DNA of 64,000 bases, from assembly GCA_016717595.1 (NCBI GenBank), contig JADKFE010000002.1, positions 124,001 to 188,000 of the forward strand. The letters are read 5' to 3'. This document shows positions 44,401-51,959 of the stretch, in pieces. A program made the position numbers and the translations under genes. Below the pieces are notes generated by a model, which saw nothing but the letters and a program-made list of their open reading frames with translations, did not search any database and had not been told where the DNA came from. Position 1 is the first letter of the stretch, and the number at the start of each line of letters is the position of its first letter. This stretch comes from Deltaproteobacteria bacterium (GTDB taxonomy: Bacteria > Myxococcota_A > UBA796 > CAJQPC01).

Positions 44401-45974
44401 CGGTCCTTGGCCTCCTGGGCCAACCGCAGCAGGGCTTGACCACGAACGGCCGTGTCGGGGGCCTCGGTCAGCGCGCGGGCCCAGGCGTCCACATGCTCCG
44501 TGGAGCCCTCCCCGAACTCCCCGACGGGGTGGGGCTCTTGGGCCAGGTCGTCCCCGCGGCGCAGCCAGGCCTGGGCCACCGCCGTGGTGCCCCGGTAGGC
44601 GTCCGACCTCAGCAGCTCGTCCAGGAGCGCCTCCCCTTCGGGGGTGCCCAGGCTGGACTGAAGGCCCTCCCAGGCCCGCGCCGCGCTGGCCTCACGCTGG
44701 CGTCGCGCCAAGGCCTGCTTCGCCGGCGCCCAAGACAGCGCCACGCCCACCGTCGCCACGACCAGCAGGCCCAAGGCCAGCCGGGTGGCGTGTCGGCGCG
44801 CCCAGCGGCGACCACGCTCCAGAGCCGTCTCCGGGCGCGCGTGGACGGGCTCTCCAGCCAAAAACAGGCGCAGATCTTCGGCCAGCGCCGCCGCGGTCGG
44901 GTACCGCCGCGCCACCTCTGGGTCCATGGCCTTGCTGACGATGGCGTCTAGGGCCGGGGGCACCTCGGGCCGCAGCCTGCGCAGCGGCGCGCGTCTGCCC
45001 GACGCGGCGGCGCTCAGGCGCTCGTTCAAGCTCAGCCCGTCGACGGGCGGCCGCCCGGTGATGGCCGCGTACAGCAGCGCGCCGAGGCCGTACACATCGG
45101 CCCGGATCCAGTCGATCTTGGCCTCGGTCCGGGCCACCTCGGGCGGCATGTAGGAGGGTGTGCCCAAGATCTGGGCCGTGGCGGTGAGCTGCCGCGCGTC
45201 TGTGAGCGATCGCGCCAGCCCAAAGTCGGCGATGCGTGGGTGGCCGTCTCCGTCCAGCAGCACGTTCCCGGGCTTGAGGTCGCGGTGCGCCACCCCCGCG
45301 GCGTGGGCGTGGGCCACCGCGGCGGCCACCGCGGCGCCGATACGCGCCGCCTCCTCCAAGGGCAGCGGCCCCCCCGAGCCGATGACCTCCTCCAGCGAGG
45401 GGCCAAAGACCCGCTCCATCGCGAACCAGGGCTGCTCCTCGACCTCACCCATGTCGAAGATCCGCACGATGTGGACGTGGTGCAGCCCCCCCGCCGCGCG
45501 GGCCTCCGCGACAAAACGTCGCCGGGCCTCGGCGGAGGCAAATCCTCCCGCCAACAAGACCTTCAGGGCCACGTCGCGCTGCAGCTCGGTGTCCCAGGCG
45601 GCGTAGACCACCCCCACGCCGCCGCGGCCCAGCTCCCCGCGCAGCTCGTAACGACCGACGCGCCGCGGCCCCGTCGGGACCAGGTCAGGCCGCGCGGGAT
45701 CCAGGGTGCCCGCGGTCGCCGTCCCCTCGGCCTGGTGGGGGTCTGAGGCGCCCGGCGTGGCCCCTGAGTTTGTGCGGCGTCTCTCGGGATACAGCCACTG
45801 GACCGGCGCCAGGGTGTCTCCGCTCAAGAGACCGTGGCACATCCCGCAGCGGAGCTGTCGGTCTGTCGCGAGGGCACGCGCACGAATGGAGGCCTGACAG
45901 GTCGGGCAGACGAGCGAGCGCATTCCCCCGGAGTTCACCTCGGCTCGCGCCGCCATTCCGTCGAGCTCGCCCAC
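41499..45974 (-). CDS. Giant Ser/Thr protein kinase with sensor/FG-GAP-like C-terminus
   Basis: GTG at 45974 has GGGAG 4 nt upstream; ATG at 45956 or 45923 is possible (1,491 aa). An N-terminal zinc ribbon CPTCQ...RCGMC (about residues 23-46) precedes the kinase domain: glycine loop LGRGGVGVVYAA, VALK lysine, HRDLKPGNVLL, DFGLA and PPEV (about 108-375). A transmembrane helix follows (about 405-425, LALGLLVVATVGVAL), then about 1,060 residues. These include FG-GAP-like DVDGDGAQE, DLDADGRDE and DLDGDGREE calcium loops and a beta-rich part. The kinase faces the cytoplasm and the long tail the periplasm. It directly follows the FHA-wHTH regulator. Confidence 0.9.
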   Translation of the reverse strand: MGELDGMAARAEVNSGGMRSLVCPTCQASIRARALATDRQLRCGMCHGLLSGDTLAPVQWLYPERRRTNSGATPGASDPHQAEGTATAGTLDPARPDLVPTGPRRVGRYELRGELGRGGVGVVYAAWDTELQRDVALKVLLAGGFASAEARRRFVAEARAAGGLHHVHIVRIFDMGEVEEQPWFAMERVFGPSLEEVIGSGGPLPLEEAARIGAAVAAAVAHAHAAGVAHRDLKPGNVLLDGDGHPRIADFGLARSLTDARQLTATAQILGTPSYMPPEVARTEAKIDWIRADVYGLGALLYAAITGRPPVDGLSLNERLSAAASGRRAPLRRLRPEVPPALDAIVSKAMDPEVARRYPTAAALAEDLRLFLAGEPVHARPETALERGRRWARRHATRLALGLLVVATVGVALSWAPAKQALARRQREASAARAWEGLQSSLGTPEGEALLDELLRSDAYRGTTAVAQAWLRRGDDLAQEPHPVGEFGEGSTEHVDAWARALTEAPDTAVRGQALLRLAQEAKDRFKHADLRTLLDALAALPAGTVSEEQRVTLELEYALNSGDRRHAVSAWERAKAMGLPIADRVMDPRWTPPGLGAAERLELPQGAARFITPEGGGSPVAIVTVGGRLQVYQLTPTVRALGPAEVAALRLSEFRLQDGALKLDLGARSVAGDVDGDGAQERYRALARVVCRFSPDESRCEPILPEVIRTNAEVMADLGDLDADGRDELIVGLAEWRGYDLRVYSASDGGFRLRDRAQRGAPCCLLTLADPWRAGRLIIAGEHTIYPNAYKFGDDHPQGPAPAVVVRRLVGDKLDELFVLPLPGNPRSLFRADLDGDGREELLAGVPQGEVGDPGATAVSRSGETPGFSSMVIQGAEVVGVGQLDEDAAAEVIVERLMGFERPEYWIWGRGTQAYPAAQPPAPSAPLEAPEGALDGPLAQVWRDASLLVSVSQAPSAARLLQRAASLARDADTAAAASGLWEGLQQYGPAAKAAEVAARSSEGASARAHWESAVRLHLSGADPDAALGVAERWRQAEGQGPTGALAAQLAAWQRARTTSLVFDPTRPIDAPWQVEEPLAIEQRGGETWLNLYGGGSPVLQAPLRALGGPVALIFDARVDQQEWRAAVRVGLAQGPEQTVGFKYELYGAERAHFPLLECRPWPWLHNHGKRTLPPGGSSPLEPVALRLRLTWTPEDQTWRCTVAMPDHHQSVTVPLKAEAPTDLTLQLEDHGAIGELIRLRLDRLEVWGVAPTDTALDPRQRANLALLHQDPAAALALLPPTALTERAVAQAALRRPVEAMQTFSKALDQDHERLMRRLPYLLRAARASLAPLIRAASGARWPRLFERVYYRPIIGNRPIPDVDDALRAELEDVVLPMDPEDRVWWLMARRVGALLRGPDPSRGRLAAAQWLQALDALQLPRTHELWHSAFTVHFELALAAAAAGELEEAKRQAQVAVDRSPTPVVAPDRFAASAEWRQAGLPLPVAHPWD

Positions 45975-45985
45975 GCCGCTCCCGC

Positions 45986-46888
45986 TCAGAGGGTCTCGAC
46001 GGACAGCGTCCGGGCGCCAACTCGAAGCTGGTGACGCCCAGGCCGACGCTCCACGGGCTCAAAACCCTGGGGCACACGGAGCGCCTCAAACTCTTTGCGG
46101 ATGCGGTGCAGGCTGACGTAGAGCTGGTTGGTGCTCTGCCGAAGCATCTTGACCAGGTCGGTCATCGTCAGCCAGCCCTGCTCCGCGTCGGGCTCGTCCC
46201 GGTCGCCGAGGCGCGCGCGGGCGAGGGTCAGCAGCAGGTAATGATGCGCCCGCGGCGGCAGCTTGTGCGCGTCTGAGCCCAGGCGCACGGTCACCTCGAC
46301 GTGCTCTTCGTCCCGGCTGACCCCGAAGTGCAGCGAGAGGTCCACCGCGGACACGGGCGGCCGCCGGGCCTCCAGGGTCGAGGGGAGGGGCTGGGGCAGG
46401 CTCAGCCGCCAGGTCTAGCCTTCTACCCCGAGCGCCTCGCCGTCACGCACCGGCCGGTCGTCGGGTCCGATGGAGGCCATCCAGCCCAGCTCAGGGTCAA
46501 AATGCACCACGGCGACGGGGTTCTCGATGGAAGGGATCGCCAAGAGGTCGGCCATCCCCTCCAAGATCGTGCCGTCACGCGCCGCGCAGGGCACCGGCGG
46601 GCCGTCGTCGATGACGGTGAGCTGCTCCGCCGGGCCGCCGAGCTGCAGCACGGAGCCCCGCGAGAGCGGCGCGATCTCCCCCGCGGCGAGCCGACGCCCA
46701 TCGAGCCATGTGCCGTTGCTGCTGCCCAGCTCACGCACGCTCCAGACCGCGCCGTCCCACAACAGCGCGATGTGCTGCGCTGACACCGTCGCCGAGCGCA
46801 GCGTGGTGTGCATCGCGCGCGACCGCCCGACCAGGTGGTGCGCACCGAGGAGATAGGTTGATCCTGTGAGATCCTGGATGCGGGCCAT
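45986..46888 (-). pseudogene. FHA-winged-HTH regulator interrupted by in-frame TAG
   Basis: ATG 46888 opens an FHA domain (LVGRSRAM, SAQHIALL, ELGSSNGTWLDGRRL, about residues 18-80) that runs to VRDGEALGVEG and then a TAG at 46415-46417. The same frame continues without a break as TWRLSLPQPLPSTLEARR into a winged HTH (AHHYLLLTLARARL, then TMTDLVKMLRQSTNQLYVSLHRIRKEF) ending at 45986. FHA-wHTH is a recurrent Myxococcota architecture in which phosphothreonine binding by FHA drives a DNA-binding output. So this is one 300-codon gene with a nonsense codon at 158. Called separately, it would be 46415-46888 plus 45986-46354 (GTG start). The kinase starts 12 nt downstream. Confidence 0.8.
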
Positions 46889-47052
46889 CGCCAGAGCCTA
46901 CCACAGGCAGCGCCGGGGCTCCAGGCATGCAGGCGGGACGCCATCGAGACACCCGGCGCTCGACGCGCCAGCGGCCGGCACGCCGACGAACGCTCTGCTG
47001 CGGCCCAACCGTGCGATGATCCCCCCGACCCTCCCGTCCGGGTGCAGCCAAG

Positions 47053-48655
47053 ATGACGACGCCCCCGCCCGCTCGCCCCTGGCTCCGAGAGCTGCCGGTC
47101 GCCTTGGGCGCGCTCGGCGGCGCGCTCGGCCTGTGGTGGATGGGCCGGGCCTGGGTGCTCGACGGCACCTTTGTGGGCTACCGCTGGCCGGACTACGTCG
47201 CTGAGGCCATGGTCGTGGCCGCCCGGCAGGCGAACCTCTACGATCCTTTCCGGCACCCGCTCCACGGCGCCGTCCTCGCCTGGCTTGGCGAGGGGTTGGG
47301 GCGCTACAGCGACGCGGCGGTGCTGATCTCCTCGACCTCCACCTTGGCCCTCGTGCTCGCCGCCGCCCTCGCCGGGCGCGCCTTGGGCGGACCTTGGGCC
47401 GGGGGCCCTCGCCGCGCTCACCTTGCCCTGGACCCACACCGCCGCCTGGATGTCGCGCTGGGCGAACAGCTACGCCATGCTCTCGGGGCTCGGCGGGCTC
47501 TCCTTGGGCCTCGCCGTCGCCGCCGCGCGCTGGCCGGGGCTGATCTTCGCCGCGGGAGCCGGCCTCGCCGGGGGCCTCGCCTGGGGGGTGGACACCCGCG
47601 GCCTGCTCTTCGCCCCGGCGGCGGCGGCGCTCGTGCTCTTGGGCGCCACGGCCCCGGGCCTCGGCTGGCGACGCTGGCTCATGCCGCCGCTGTTCGCCTT
47701 GGGCATGGCCGTCGGCCCCTGGAGCGTCGAGGCCTTGGGGCAGACCGAGCAGCACGCCATGAGCGAGGCCGAGAAGCTCCGCCACCAGCGCGGCGTGGTG
47801 CACCGTTGGGTGCAGATCGCGCCTCGGGCTGAGGTGATCTCCGCCTGCGCCACGATGACCGAGGACCAGCTCCTCACCCAATCCTACCTCTCGACGCCCT
47901 GCGCGAAGGCCGTGCTGCGGCACAACCTGGAGGACCAGCTCCCCGGTCAGGCGCCGTTCGGCCGCTGGACGGCCTTGGCCCTGATCTTGGCCTTGTTGCC
48001 CGGCGGGCGCGGCCTGCGGGGCAGCCTGGAGGGCCTCTTTGGCGTCGTGGCCCCGGCGGCGGCGATCGTCGCCTTCGCGCTCATCACCCCGCTCCCCGAA
48101 CGATATCTGGCGCCGATGGGCTTCCCCCTCGCCTTGGCCGTGCCCGTGGCCTTGGCCCGCCTCGCCGCCTTGGCCCCCGCCCGCGCCCAGACCGCCCTCG
48201 GCGGCGTGTTGGCGCTGCTCGCCGCGGCCTTCGCCTGGGTGGGTGACCCCGCGAGCCGCCACAAACCTTCGCCGGAGCAGCTCGATCCCCAATACAGTCG
48301 CTGGAGCCGCGCCGCCGCCGGGGTGACCACCCGCCTCACCCCAGACGAGCCCTACCTCGACTGCTCGCTGCATTATGTGGACCTCGCCATGCTCCCCGAG
48401 CGACGTCACACCTTGCCCCTGATGAACACCGGCGCCCCGTCGATGACCGACGATCACACCCTGGCCTGCCTCGCCTGGATCGAGGCCGGGACAGGCGCCC
48501 TCTCCGTCGATCGTTCCCTCACCGTAGAGTTTGCGCCGGTGCGGGGCGGCCCCAAACGCCGCGTCGATCTCGGCGCCACCTTGGAGGCCCAAGGCGGCTG
48601 GACACGGGTGTGGAGCTACGGGAACTTTGAGCTCTGGCGCGGAGGGACGCCGTGA
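47053..48655 (+). CDS. Multi-pass membrane protein, GT-C-like, frameshifted
   Basis: ATG 47053 reads well (TTPPPARPWLRELPVALG, a first transmembrane helix, YRWPDYVAEAMVVAARQANLYDPFRHPLHG) to about 47403. The frame then becomes His/Arg-rich, while another frame carries ALAALTLPWTHTAAWMSRW and continues to 48655. Removing one G from GCCGGGGGCCCTC at about 47400-47404 gives 533 aa, close to the 543-aa paralogue that follows. About eight to ten hydrophobic segments and a periplasmic-type C-terminal domain (DCSLHYVDLAMLPE) recall PMT/ArnT-like glycosyltransferases, but no DD or DE catalytic pair is certain. The downstream gene overlaps the stop (GTGA). Confidence 0.65.
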
Positions 48656-50283
48656 GGCTTCGTGCCGCCTTGGCGGAGCTGCCGACGGCCCTGGCGGTGC
48701 TCGGCGCCTGGGCGCTCCTGTGGCGAGATGGCCGGGCGTTTGTGCTGGATGAGCAGCTCGGCGGCTACCGCTGGCCGGACTACCTGTTCAACGCCTGGAT
48801 GGTCGGGCTCGGCGAGGCCGAACGATACGACTCCTTCCGGCGGCCTCTGCACGGCTTCTTGGTGAGCGTGACCGGCGGCTGGCTGGGCAGCGTGCCCAAC
48901 GCGGCGATCCTGTGGGGTGGGCTGGCGATGGCCGCCGTGGCGCTCTCGGCGGCGGTGCTCGGCCGCGCGCTCGGCGGGCGCTTCGCCGGGGCCCTGGCCG
49001 CGCTGCTCGTGGCGAGCGTCGCGCCCAACCTTGAGGCCGCCCGCGCCGGGAACCTCTACCCGCTCCTCGCCGCCACCTCAGCCTTGGCCTTGGCCAGCGC
49101 CGCCGCCTTGGCCCGCTGGCCGAGCCTGCCCTTGGCCGCGCTCACCGGGGCCTTGGCGGGGGTGAGCTACGCCACAGACGACCGCGGCGTGATGATGTTG
49201 CCGGGCTGCGTGGGCCTCGTCCTGCTGGGCGCGTGGCGGGCCGAGGGCCTCCCCAAGAAGCTCGGCGTCGCGGCCTTGGCCCTCGCCTTGGCCTTGCCCA
49301 TCGGCCAGCGCCTCAAGACCGGCTTCGGGCAGCTCCCGTTTAAGGAGCTGAGCGTCGAGCAGAAGCGGGTGATTCAGCAAGACGTCGTCGCCCGCTACAT
49401 CCAGAACTCTCGAGATCCCGAGCTGATCTCCACCTGCGCGTCTGTGCCCAACACGCGGCTGCTCACGGCGGAGTTTGTGCGAGATCCCTGCGCCGCCGCC
49501 ACCCTCAAGCACAACCTCACCGACCCCATGCGCCGTCACCTGCCCCTGGGCCTCACCTTGGGCTTGGGGCTGTTGCCCCTGGCGCTCTTGCCCGCCGGGC
49601 GGCGCCTGGGCGGCGTGATTGAAGGACTGTGCGGGGTGATCGTCCCGGCGCTGGGGTTTGGGGCCTTGCTCCTGTTCACGCCCATGCCCGATCGTTACCT
49701 GCTCCAGCTCAGCGTCTTAGCGGCGGCGGGGCCCGCCATCGGCCTCGCCCGGCTCATGGAGGGCCTCGGCGCCACCCTTCGGGCCCTGATCGGCGAGCGC
49801 CTGCCCCCCTGGATCGGCGAGGCCCTCGGCGCCGTCTCCCTCGTGGGCCTCGGCCTCTGGGCGGCTCAGGCCGACCCCGCCGATCGCCACAGCCCCTCGG
49901 CCACCCAGCTCGACGCCAGCTACACCTCCTGGAACCAAGCCGCGAAGGCCGCCCGGGCCGTGGTCCAGCCCGGCGACACTCTGCTCGACTGCGCGGGGCA
50001 CAGCGTCAACATCGCGCTCTTGCCCCAGGTCACCTGGACGGGGCCTCTGGCGAACCTCTGGCAAGACACCGTGCAGGACGACGTCGTCGCCCTCTGTGAG
50101 CCTTACCTGCTCGCCCCTCCAGCGGGGGACGGCGCCCGCTGGGCCGTCGTCGCCGCTCGCCGCCCGGACTCCCCCGATCCCAAAGCGCAGCAGAACTTCA
50201 CGCGGCTGTGGTCTCTGGTGAACCAGCCGACGTGGGAGATCGTGTGGCGTAACGACCGGGCGGTCTTGGCCAAGGCGCGCTGA
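48652..50283 (+). CDS. Multi-pass membrane protein, GT-C-like, paralogue of the previous gene
   Basis: GTG at 48652 overlaps the upstream TGA (543 aa). It shares with the 47053 product the blocks GGYRWPDYLFNAWMV, ERYDSFRRPLHGFL, ALGGRFAGALAALL, RYIQNSRDPELISTCAS, and a late DTLLDCAGHSVNIALLPQ. It has many hydrophobic helices (about 9) and a C-terminal soluble domain. The duplicated pair probably makes membrane proteins acting on lipid-linked or dolichol-type substrates, by analogy only. Confidence 0.7.
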   Translation: MRLRAALAELPTALAVLGAWALLWRDGRAFVLDEQLGGYRWPDYLFNAWMVGLGEAERYDSFRRPLHGFLVSVTGGWLGSVPNAAILWGGLAMAAVALSAAVLGRALGGRFAGALAALLVASVAPNLEAARAGNLYPLLAATSALALASAAALARWPSLPLAALTGALAGVSYATDDRGVMMLPGCVGLVLLGAWRAEGLPKKLGVAALALALALPIGQRLKTGFGQLPFKELSVEQKRVIQQDVVARYIQNSRDPELISTCASVPNTRLLTAEFVRDPCAAATLKHNLTDPMRRHLPLGLTLGLGLLPLALLPAGRRLGGVIEGLCGVIVPALGFGALLLFTPMPDRYLLQLSVLAAAGPAIGLARLMEGLGATLRALIGERLPPWIGEALGAVSLVGLGLWAAQADPADRHSPSATQLDASYTSWNQAAKAARAVVQPGDTLLDCAGHSVNIALLPQVTWTGPLANLWQDTVQDDVVALCEPYLLAPPAGDGARWAVVAARRPDSPDPKAQQNFTRLWSLVNQPTWEIVWRNDRAVLAKAR

Positions 50284-50437
50284 GCAGGTTGGGGGGCAGA
50301 ATCGCCGAGGCCCCGCTCGTTCAAGACCCTTACGCGCCCGCGGCAGAGCCACCAAAGGGCCCGCCGCTGGGCTATTCTTAGCCTGACCTTCGACACCAAC
50401 GACCCATCGACGGTCCTCACCCCCTGGAGACGCCCCC

Positions 50438-51160
50438 ATGACGATCTTGACCCTCACCCTCCTGCTCATCGGCTGCAAAGGTGGCGACGAGACCACCGAC
50501 GACAGCAACACCACCGACACCCAAGAGACCGGCGAGGTCGATCTCGTCGCGCTCTACGCCGCCGCCGTCGCCGACGCCGCCGTGGCCGACACCGATGAGG
50601 TCTACGACCAGCTCATCGCCATCAACTCCGGCAACACCAGCCTCGACTTTGACGCCGAGGGCCGCGTGCTCGTCGTCACCTGGACCTCGTGGGACGGCTA
50701 CGACAGCGGCGTGGGCGCCGACACCACCGTCGGCGTCGATGTGTGGGTGACCACGACGCCCGAGGTGCAGACGATGTGTTCTAGCCTCGATCTCGACGCC
50801 GACGCCCTCACCTTACGTCTGGAGCAGCACCTCGGCCTGCCCTCGGGCACGGGCAAAGACCGCTTCGTGCAGCTTCGTGTTCACCCCGATGACCTCTTCC
50901 GGCCCAGCCCCGACCCCGAGGTCACCGACTCCGTCGCGTCTCTGGACTTCCCCGCTGAGGTCTCCCAGACCCACAAGGACTGGATCGACGGGCTCATGGC
51001 CTCGTCTTACGGAGAGGGCGGCTACCCCTGGACGCGCCTGGGCTACACCTACGACTGGGCGCCCGGCGCCAATGAGGTCGGCGCCAGCGAGTTCGTGATC
51101 CGCAGCGGCTCTACGGTCGGTGTGGACTCCGTACAGAGCCTCGCCGAGTACTGCCCTTAG
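50438..51160 (+). CDS. Lipoprotein of unknown function
   Basis: ATG at 50438; MTILTLTLLLIGC is a lipoprotein signal (240 aa). An Asp/Thr linker follows (DETTDDSNTTDTQETGEVD), then a folded domain with GRVLVVTWTSWDGYD and a late GYPWTRLGYTYDWAPGANEVG block. That last block resembles uncharacterised myxobacterial lipoproteins in which it is conserved, but no activity is known. Ends in Cys-Pro. A 154-bp gap precedes it. Confidence 0.7.
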   Translation: MTILTLTLLLIGCKGGDETTDDSNTTDTQETGEVDLVALYAAAVADAAVADTDEVYDQLIAINSGNTSLDFDAEGRVLVVTWTSWDGYDSGVGADTTVGVDVWVTTTPEVQTMCSSLDLDADALTLRLEQHLGLPSGTGKDRFVQLRVHPDDLFRPSPDPEVTDSVASLDFPAEVSQTHKDWIDGLMASSYGEGGYPWTRLGYTYDWAPGANEVGASEFVIRSGSTVGVDSVQSLAEYCP

Positions 51161-51176
51161 GCCTCGCCCGGGGCGA

Positions 51177-51857
51177 TCACCCGCGCGGGATCGCCCCGTC
51201 AATCGCCGCCAAGACCTGGTCCACCGTGGGGCGGGTCCGGTAGTCTAGCTCGGCGTGGGCCCAGCGCACCACGCCGTCCCGATCGATCAAAAACATCGAC
51301 GGCACGGCGATGGTGTGGTGGGTCTGCCCAGAGTACTCCTCAAGGTCGATGCCAAAGCGGGCGTATTTTTTGACCGTCTCATCATCGACGGCGAAGTTGA
51401 CGTTCCAGGCGTTGTGGGCGTTGAGCGTGGGGTCGGACAGCACCGGGAACGGGATCTCCCAGCTCGCCTGGGTCTTGGTGGCCTCATCCACCCGATCAAC
51501 GCTCACCAGCACGGGGAGGACGCCGCGCGAACTAAACTCGGGCCAAGCCTGGGCCAGCTCATGCACCTGGTAGTTGCAGAAGGGGCACCAGCCGCCGCGA
51601 TAAAACACGAGGAGCACCGGGCCGTCGGGGTAGAGGCTCTTGAGGCTCACCGTGCCGCCGCCGCCGGCGAACTCGACCTCGGCGTCAGGAGCGGGGCTGC
51701 CCGGCGGGACGCCGATGCCCTCGGGCAGCACACCCACCGTCGGCGCGGCCGTGGTCTCCGCCGTGCGCGGCGGCTTCGTGCCCTCGCCGTTGGGGGTGTG
51801 GGCGCAGCCCATCAGGGTGAGCAGGCCGACGGCGCGAAGGAGAGAGGCAGCAGACAT
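51177..51857 (-). CDS. Peroxiredoxin/thioredoxin-like lipoprotein (AhpC/TSA family)
   Basis: CGGAG sits 7 nt before ATG 51857 (226 aa). MSAASLLRAVGLLTLMGC is a lipoprotein signal. A thioredoxin fold follows with YRGGWCPFCNYQVHELAQ near residue 88, giving two Cys in a CxxC. Then come VLPVLVSVD, FPVLSDP, and TIAVPSMFLIDRDGVVRWAH. Such enzymes reduce peroxides or disulphides; an envelope location suggests periplasmic redox protection. Convergent with the lipoprotein at 50438, with a 16-bp gap. Confidence 0.85.
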   Translation of the reverse strand: MSAASLLRAVGLLTLMGCAHTPNGEGTKPPRTAETTAAPTVGVLPEGIGVPPGSPAPDAEVEFAGGGGTVSLKSLYPDGPVLLVFYRGGWCPFCNYQVHELAQAWPEFSSRGVLPVLVSVDRVDEATKTQASWEIPFPVLSDPTLNAHNAWNVNFAVDDETVKKYARFGIDLEEYSGQTHHTIAVPSMFLIDRDGVVRWAHAELDYRTRPTVDQVLAAIDGAIPRG

Positions 51858-51959
51858 GAGGGCGCTCCGAGTTGAGACCACGCAGGACGAGGCGTTGGGA
51901 TGCCCGGGCCGCGCGTTGGTTTCGCGCGACCCCTCGTGGAGCGCCGGGATGATCCGCCC

